Below are positions 31,901 to 34,358 of a DNA stretch of 34,358 bases, piece by piece; position 1 is the stretch's first letter, and each line of letters starts with the position of its first letter. The translations under genes were made by a program, and so were the position numbers. This stretch comes from an uncultured Oscillospiraceae bacterium (lineage in GTDB: Bacteria; Bacillota; Clostridia; Oscillospirales; Oscillospiraceae), in NCBI GenBank assembly GCA_947626845.1, contig CANQTW010000027.1:1-34358 (forward strand), in the 5' to 3' direction. The notes below the pieces were generated by a model. It worked only from the letters and a program-made list of their open reading frames with translations, was not told the DNA's origin and did no database searches.

Positions 31901-32211
31901 ATTACCCGGCAAAGGAGAAGATCGGCTACTCCGGCACCCACGACAACGAGACCCTGGCCGGCTTTGCTGCCCGCGCGTACCCGGAGCTTGACCCCGTGGA
32001 GGCCGTCCGGAGACTGAAGGAGCGGCTCCTCGCCTCCTCCGCCGAAGTGGTGATCCTCCAGCTGCAGGACGTGCTGGAAAAGGGGAACGAGGCCCGGATG
32101 AACACCCCCGGCACCACGGAGAAAAACTGGCGCTGGCAGGCCGAGAACAAGGACTTTAAAGACGCCGCGGAGCGCCTTTTGAGCGATACAATCAAATGGA
32201 AAAGGAGCTAA
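28978..32211 (+). CDS. Bifunctional debranching-type GH13 / 4-alpha-glucanotransferase GH77 fusion
   Basis: 1077 aa with two complete enzymes. Residues 1 to about 120 form a beta-rich N-domain as in neopullulanase-type enzymes; the GH13 barrel has D348 (GWRLDVADE, nucleophile), E378 (MGEVWED, acid/base) and H452-D453 (MGSHDRAR). From about 642 (MVRGSGVLAHITSLP) a GH77 amylomaltase follows, with D894 (TRLDHFMGF), E940 (FVAEDLGAI) and D989 (GTHDNET). GH13 would open branches or trim limit dextrins, and GH77 would shuffle the short glucans. AAAGGA lies about 11 nt before the ATG. M642 marks the likely start of the ancestral MalQ. The stop is 6 bp before pgi. Confidence 0.92.
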   Translation: MRAYHNSRELKFRSPFGAVALGGAVCVSIDTWDGEPEWAELRIRVENRSDDYFVMNREGGRFTFTFTPESPEIYWYSFIFHFAGGGYCWYGPQRGKVGGVGEIYDGDCPEYQVTAYVPRKTPEWYKNAICYQIFPDRFFRGSDWRERAAETLSKKRKGAPKALVEDWDTPVRYERMPDGRIKTWEFYGGTLTGIREKLDYLQGLGVTALYLNPIFEAVSNHRYDTGDYRKIDGMLGDEESFTRLCREAEKHGISIILDGVFNHTGCDSKYFNKFGNYPGPGACQGPDSRYFDWFRFYDFPNTYECWWGVDDLPDVEERNPDYRRYICGDEDSVVRHWLRAGAKGWRLDVADELPDDFIESIKAAIVAEKGSEGLLMGEVWEDASNKISYGERRRYFLGSELDCVMNYPFRYAILYYLLGSNSAQNVLETMLSIQENYPPENFNANFNLMGSHDRARVFTALGGAPAPESLNEEQKFHYRLSDQQRGLAKAKLWLLALMQMTLPGVPCIYYGDEAGMEGYSDPFNRGPFPWGHEDKDCFTIYRNAINLRRAFPELPDASFEPFAFGDDVIGWYRCWTDEGIAVLINRGGETREVAVDLRGEEVTDILGGARYEVREGKVNVTLWSLGSAILHFHKKERLGRPMVRGSGVLAHITSLPNAKGTGNIGPCAKKFVDFLAESGQKYWQILPLGPTDMHGSPYAGASAFAGNIALLPESEEELRAAFADFRPDAAYTRFTAENARWLDPYAAFAAIKKTVSHEHHSRWPEKYRRYAPELLKDSALEREVEFQKFCQYRFELAWHSLRAYANKKGVSIIGDVPMYVSADSADVWAEPEQFTVDENGDVRLIAGVPPAWNDDGQIWGNPLYNWDVMGKTGFDWWMRRFKRMLDLYDFTRLDHFMGFESAWAIPAGGTPADGHWVLGPGLALFKAAYDQFGPLPFVAEDLGAITPAIRALLSRCGFLGTDIMQYQNGGPLYGYYPAKEKIGYSGTHDNETLAGFAARAYPELDPVEAVRRLKERLLASSAEVVILQLQDVLEKGNEARMNTPGTTEKNWRWQAENKDFKDAAERLLSDTIKWKRS

Positions 32212-32217
32212 ACTAAA

Positions 32218-33789
32218 ATGGATGACTGGACAATGTACGCCAACACCGTTCTCTATTCCCCCAAGACAAAGCTGATGATGGAGTGGGGCGGCATGGACAT
32301 GGACCCGGAGTACATCTTCTCCATGGAAAAGAAGATGAACACCGCCCAGAAGGCCATGCGCGCGCTGGAGGCCGGCGCCATCGCCAACCCCGACGAGCAG
32401 CGCATGGTGGGCCACTACTGGCTTCGCGCCCCCAAGCTGGCCCCCACGCCGGAGCTTCAGAAGGAGATCACCGATACCCTGGCCGCCGTCAAGGCCTTCG
32501 CCGCCGACGTCCACGCCGGCAAGATCACCGGCGAGAAGGGCGGCCAGTTCGTCAACGTCATGGTGGGCGGCATCGGCGGCAGCTCCCTGGGCCCCCTCTT
32601 CGTTTCCAAGGCCCTGGGCGTCCCGGAGGACAAGATGAAGCTTTATTTCCTGGACAACACCGACCCCGCCGGCATGGACGAGATTTTCCGCGCCGTGGAG
32701 CCTAAGTTGGACGAGACCCTCACCGTCATCATCTCCAAGTCCGGCGGCACCATCGAGACCCGCAACTGCATGGTGGAGGCCAAGGCCTTCTATGAAAAGC
32801 ACGGTCTGAGCTTCGCCAAACACGCCGTCACCGTCACGGGCGTGGACTCCAAGCTGGACAAGGTGGCCGTCTCCGAGGGCTGGATCGCCCGCTTCCCCAT
32901 GTGGGACTGGGTGGGCGGCCGCACCTCCGTCATGTCCGCCGTGGGCCTCCTGCCCCTGGCCCTCCAGGGCATCGACATCGACAGCTTCCTCCAGGGCGCC
33001 GCGGACTGCGACGAGCTGGGTCGAGAGCCCAATATGCTGGAGAACCCCGCCGCCATCATGGCCCTGGCCTGGTACAGAATGTCCGGCGGCAAGGGCGGCG
33101 TCACCCAGGTGGTGCTCCCCTATAAGGACAGCCTGGACCTCCTGGCCAAATACCTCCAGCAGCTGGTGATGGAGTCCCTGGGCAAGGAGCTTGACCTGGA
33201 CGGCCAGAAGGTCAACCAGGGCCTTGCCGTCATGGGCAATAAGGGCACCTCCGACCAGCACAGCTACGTCCAGCAGCTGGTGGGCGGCCCCTCCAACATC
33301 TTCGTCATCTTCGTCCAGGTCCTCAAGGATCGCGCCGGCGAGTCCGTCTGCGTGGGCGAGGACTCCACCTCCGGCGACTATCTGAACGCCTTTATGCTGG
33401 GCACCAAGAAGAATTTGGAGGACCATGGCAAAAAGACCATGACCGTCACCGTCCCCTGCGTCTCCGCCTACAACGTGGGCCAGCTCATCGCCATCTGGGA
33501 GCGGGCCGTGGGCATCTACGCCCAGCTCATCAACATCAACGCCTACCACCAGCCCGCCGTGGAGTACGGCAAGAAGTGCGCCGGCGTCCTCATCGAGCTG
33601 AAAAACCGCGCCCGTGAGCTTTTGCTCACCACCGGCAGGGCCATGACCGCTCCGGAGATCGCCGAGACCCTCAACGCCGATCCCCAGGACGTGTTCCGCC
33701 TGATGCTCCACCTGTGCGAAAACGACCCCGCCCTCACCGTCTGCTACGACGACGAGGACGTGACCATGAGCAAGTTCTCCCAAAAATAA
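32218..33789 (+). CDS. pgi: Glucose-6-phosphate isomerase
   Basis: 523 aa. Interconverts glucose-6-phosphate and fructose-6-phosphate, connecting glycogen turnover to glycolysis. SIS-domain features: VMVGGIGGSSLGP, TVIISKSGGTIETRN, WDWVGGRTSVMSAVGLLPL, MGNKGTSDQHSYVQQL. A C-terminal region of about 60 residues (from ELLLTTGRAMTAPEIAETL) resembles a small winged-helix-like extension, not needed in the shorter Firmicutes enzyme. AAAAGGAG precedes the ATG. Last gene of the cluster, followed by a strong terminator. Confidence 0.92.
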   Translation: MDDWTMYANTVLYSPKTKLMMEWGGMDMDPEYIFSMEKKMNTAQKAMRALEAGAIANPDEQRMVGHYWLRAPKLAPTPELQKEITDTLAAVKAFAADVHAGKITGEKGGQFVNVMVGGIGGSSLGPLFVSKALGVPEDKMKLYFLDNTDPAGMDEIFRAVEPKLDETLTVIISKSGGTIETRNCMVEAKAFYEKHGLSFAKHAVTVTGVDSKLDKVAVSEGWIARFPMWDWVGGRTSVMSAVGLLPLALQGIDIDSFLQGAADCDELGREPNMLENPAAIMALAWYRMSGGKGGVTQVVLPYKDSLDLLAKYLQQLVMESLGKELDLDGQKVNQGLAVMGNKGTSDQHSYVQQLVGGPSNIFVIFVQVLKDRAGESVCVGEDSTSGDYLNAFMLGTKKNLEDHGKKTMTVTVPCVSAYNVGQLIAIWERAVGIYAQLININAYHQPAVEYGKKCAGVLIELKNRARELLLTTGRAMTAPEIAETLNADPQDVFRLMLHLCENDPALTVCYDDEDVTMSKFSQK

Positions 33790-33799
33790 AAGATCACGA

Positions 33800-33849
33800 A
33801 CACCCAAAAACACGCCGCCGGCCTCCGCCAGCGGCGCGTTTTTGGGTGT
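33800..33849 (+). terminator. Terminator of the glycogen cluster
   Basis: 33800-33818 (acacccaaaaacacgccgc) pairs with 33831-33849 over 19 bp with a single mismatch; the T-rich right arm makes it a strong intrinsic terminator 11 bases after the pgi stop. Confidence 0.9.
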
Positions 33850-33875
33850 AAAGGCCGCGTATTCCCATTTCGGGC

Positions 33876-33963
33876 GGGGTCCCCGCCGAACGTTAGTTCG
33901 GTGGGGAGAGGAGGAGCCAAGCCCGCGCCTGAGCCCTGGCGTTTACGCCGGGGCGAGGTTAAG
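33876..33963 (+). repeat. Two-hairpin dispersed repeat (family B), copy 6
   Basis: ggggtccccg, hairpin ccgaac (33886-33891) with gttcgg (33896-33901), GGGGAGAGGAGGAGCCAA, gcgcctgagc, hairpin ccctggcg (33934-33941) with cgccgggg (33946-33953), gcgaggttaagcgg. It is the reference copy for an uninterrupted TTAA site (33959-33962). Confidence 0.8.
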
Positions 33964-33981
33964 CGGCTTGAGCGATGACGA

Positions 33982-34201
33982 GTAGGGGCCGATGACCACA
34001 TCGGACCACACGCCGCACTATCGAATTTCATTTCGCCGAATTATCGTGGCATTTCGTACAACGTACCCGTAGGGGTGGCCGTCCTCGGCCACCCGTCCAT
34101 CGAATTCCCACATCGTCCACCCCAAAACGGTTCCAAACCCGCCCACCGAATTTCTGGAAATTTAATTCCAACGCCGTACGGGCCGCCGCCCACGGCGGCC
34201 C
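33982..34201 (+). repeat. Three family A hairpin modules
   Basis: Stem gggccgatg (33986-33994) with catcggacc (33999-34007, one mismatch); stem gggtggccg (34073-34081) with cggccaccc (34086-34094); stem gggccgccg (34180-34188) with cggcggccc (34193-34201), where the head has become GTACGGG. Each is followed by a cgaatt tail. The ccaaaacggtt module appears at 34123-34133. Confidence 0.8.
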
Positions 34202-34358
34202 ATGGAACCATCGAATTTCCATCAATCCGCCTCCCAAACGGTTGCGGCTCCGCCGCGTATTCCCATTTCGGGCGGGTTCTAAATGTATAGGGAAGTAAGA
34301 TAGGTAACAGATAAGGAATAGACATAGGTAACAGTTTTCGAGTAAAATAATGGCATCA
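34202..34358. other. Repeat tail and AT-rich window end
   Basis: 34230-34275 holds another caaacggttgcggctccgccgcgtatt module. After it the composition becomes AT-rich, with ataggtaacag repeated at 34300-34310 and 34324-34334. Two copies are too few to call an array, and the sequence ends here. No gene seen. Confidence 0.4.

Noticed and set aside
31300-33813. 837-codon open frame on the minus strand opposite pgi and the GH77 domain
   Set aside because: Antisense to strongly supported genes with clear family motifs; composition (Gly/Val/His/Ala-rich) is typical of the complement of GC-rich coding DNA.
34300-34334. Start of a direct-repeat array (ataggtaacag twice)
   Set aside because: Only two copies before the window ends; not enough to call an array or an origin iteron set.

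Overview
The window looks like chromosomal DNA of a GC-rich, anaerobic Gram-positive bacterium of the class Clostridia, most likely the Oscillospiraceae (Flavonifractor/Oscillibacter-like relatives). The clues are a SCIFF ranthipeptide with its maturase, a Rex repressor, a GlgC/GlgD-type glycogen cluster, S-layer-homology and lipobox proteins, Gram-positive Shine-Dalgarno sites and sigma-A promoters. The genus is an inference. No rRNA gene, intact tRNA gene, CRISPR array or transposase gene was found.

Layout. 1-3.3 kb: an Orn/Lys/Arg decarboxylase-family gene, then the six-cysteine peptide scfA (46 aa) and its radical SAM maturase scfB, with a promoter before scfA and an attenuator-like hairpin between the two. 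3.3-6.2 kb: repeat DNA around an AT-rich island with an XRE regulator, then an ECF sigma factor with a membrane-anchored partner (minus strand). 6.3-9.7 kb: hflX, a YigZ-family gene and a lipoprotein with a transglutaminase-like domain. 9.7-13.2 kb: an XRE-TPR regulator and a divergent pair of small XRE regulators, one preceded by a 55-aa gene, set in dense repeat DNA. 13.3-16.6 kb: a minus-strand nifS-nadA-nifU operon divergent from rex. 16.7-20.1 kb: an SLH-domain protein converging on a lipoprotein that joins a carbohydrate-binding-like region to a VanX-type D,D-dipeptidase domain. 20.3-33.8 kb: a nearly complete glycogen cluster (glgB, glgP, glgC, glgD, glgA, a GH13-GH77 fusion and pgi), opened by a good sigma-A promoter and closed by a strong terminator. 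33.8-34.4 kb: more repeats.

How the genes work together. The glycogen cluster covers both directions: GlgC/GlgD make ADP-glucose, GlgA elongates, GlgB branches, GlgP phosphorolyses, the GH13-GH77 fusion debranches and recycles short glucans, and Pgi links the pool to glycolysis. NifS and NifU supply Fe-S clusters, one of which NadA needs to make the NAD precursor quinolinate; the neighbouring Rex senses the NADH/NAD+ ratio.

The least explained material is intergenic. At least two repeat families recur in both orientations. Each keeps its hairpins while the stem sequence changes from copy to copy, so pairing is conserved rather than sequence. A third structure, a 273-bp element with 22-bp terminal inverted repeats resembling a tRNA T-arm and bordered by TTAA, looks like a small non-autonomous mobile element inserted in one of these repeats. 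Parts of the repeats appear to have become gene parts: the stop codon of hflX and the ribosome binding site of the next gene both lie in repeat-derived sequence.
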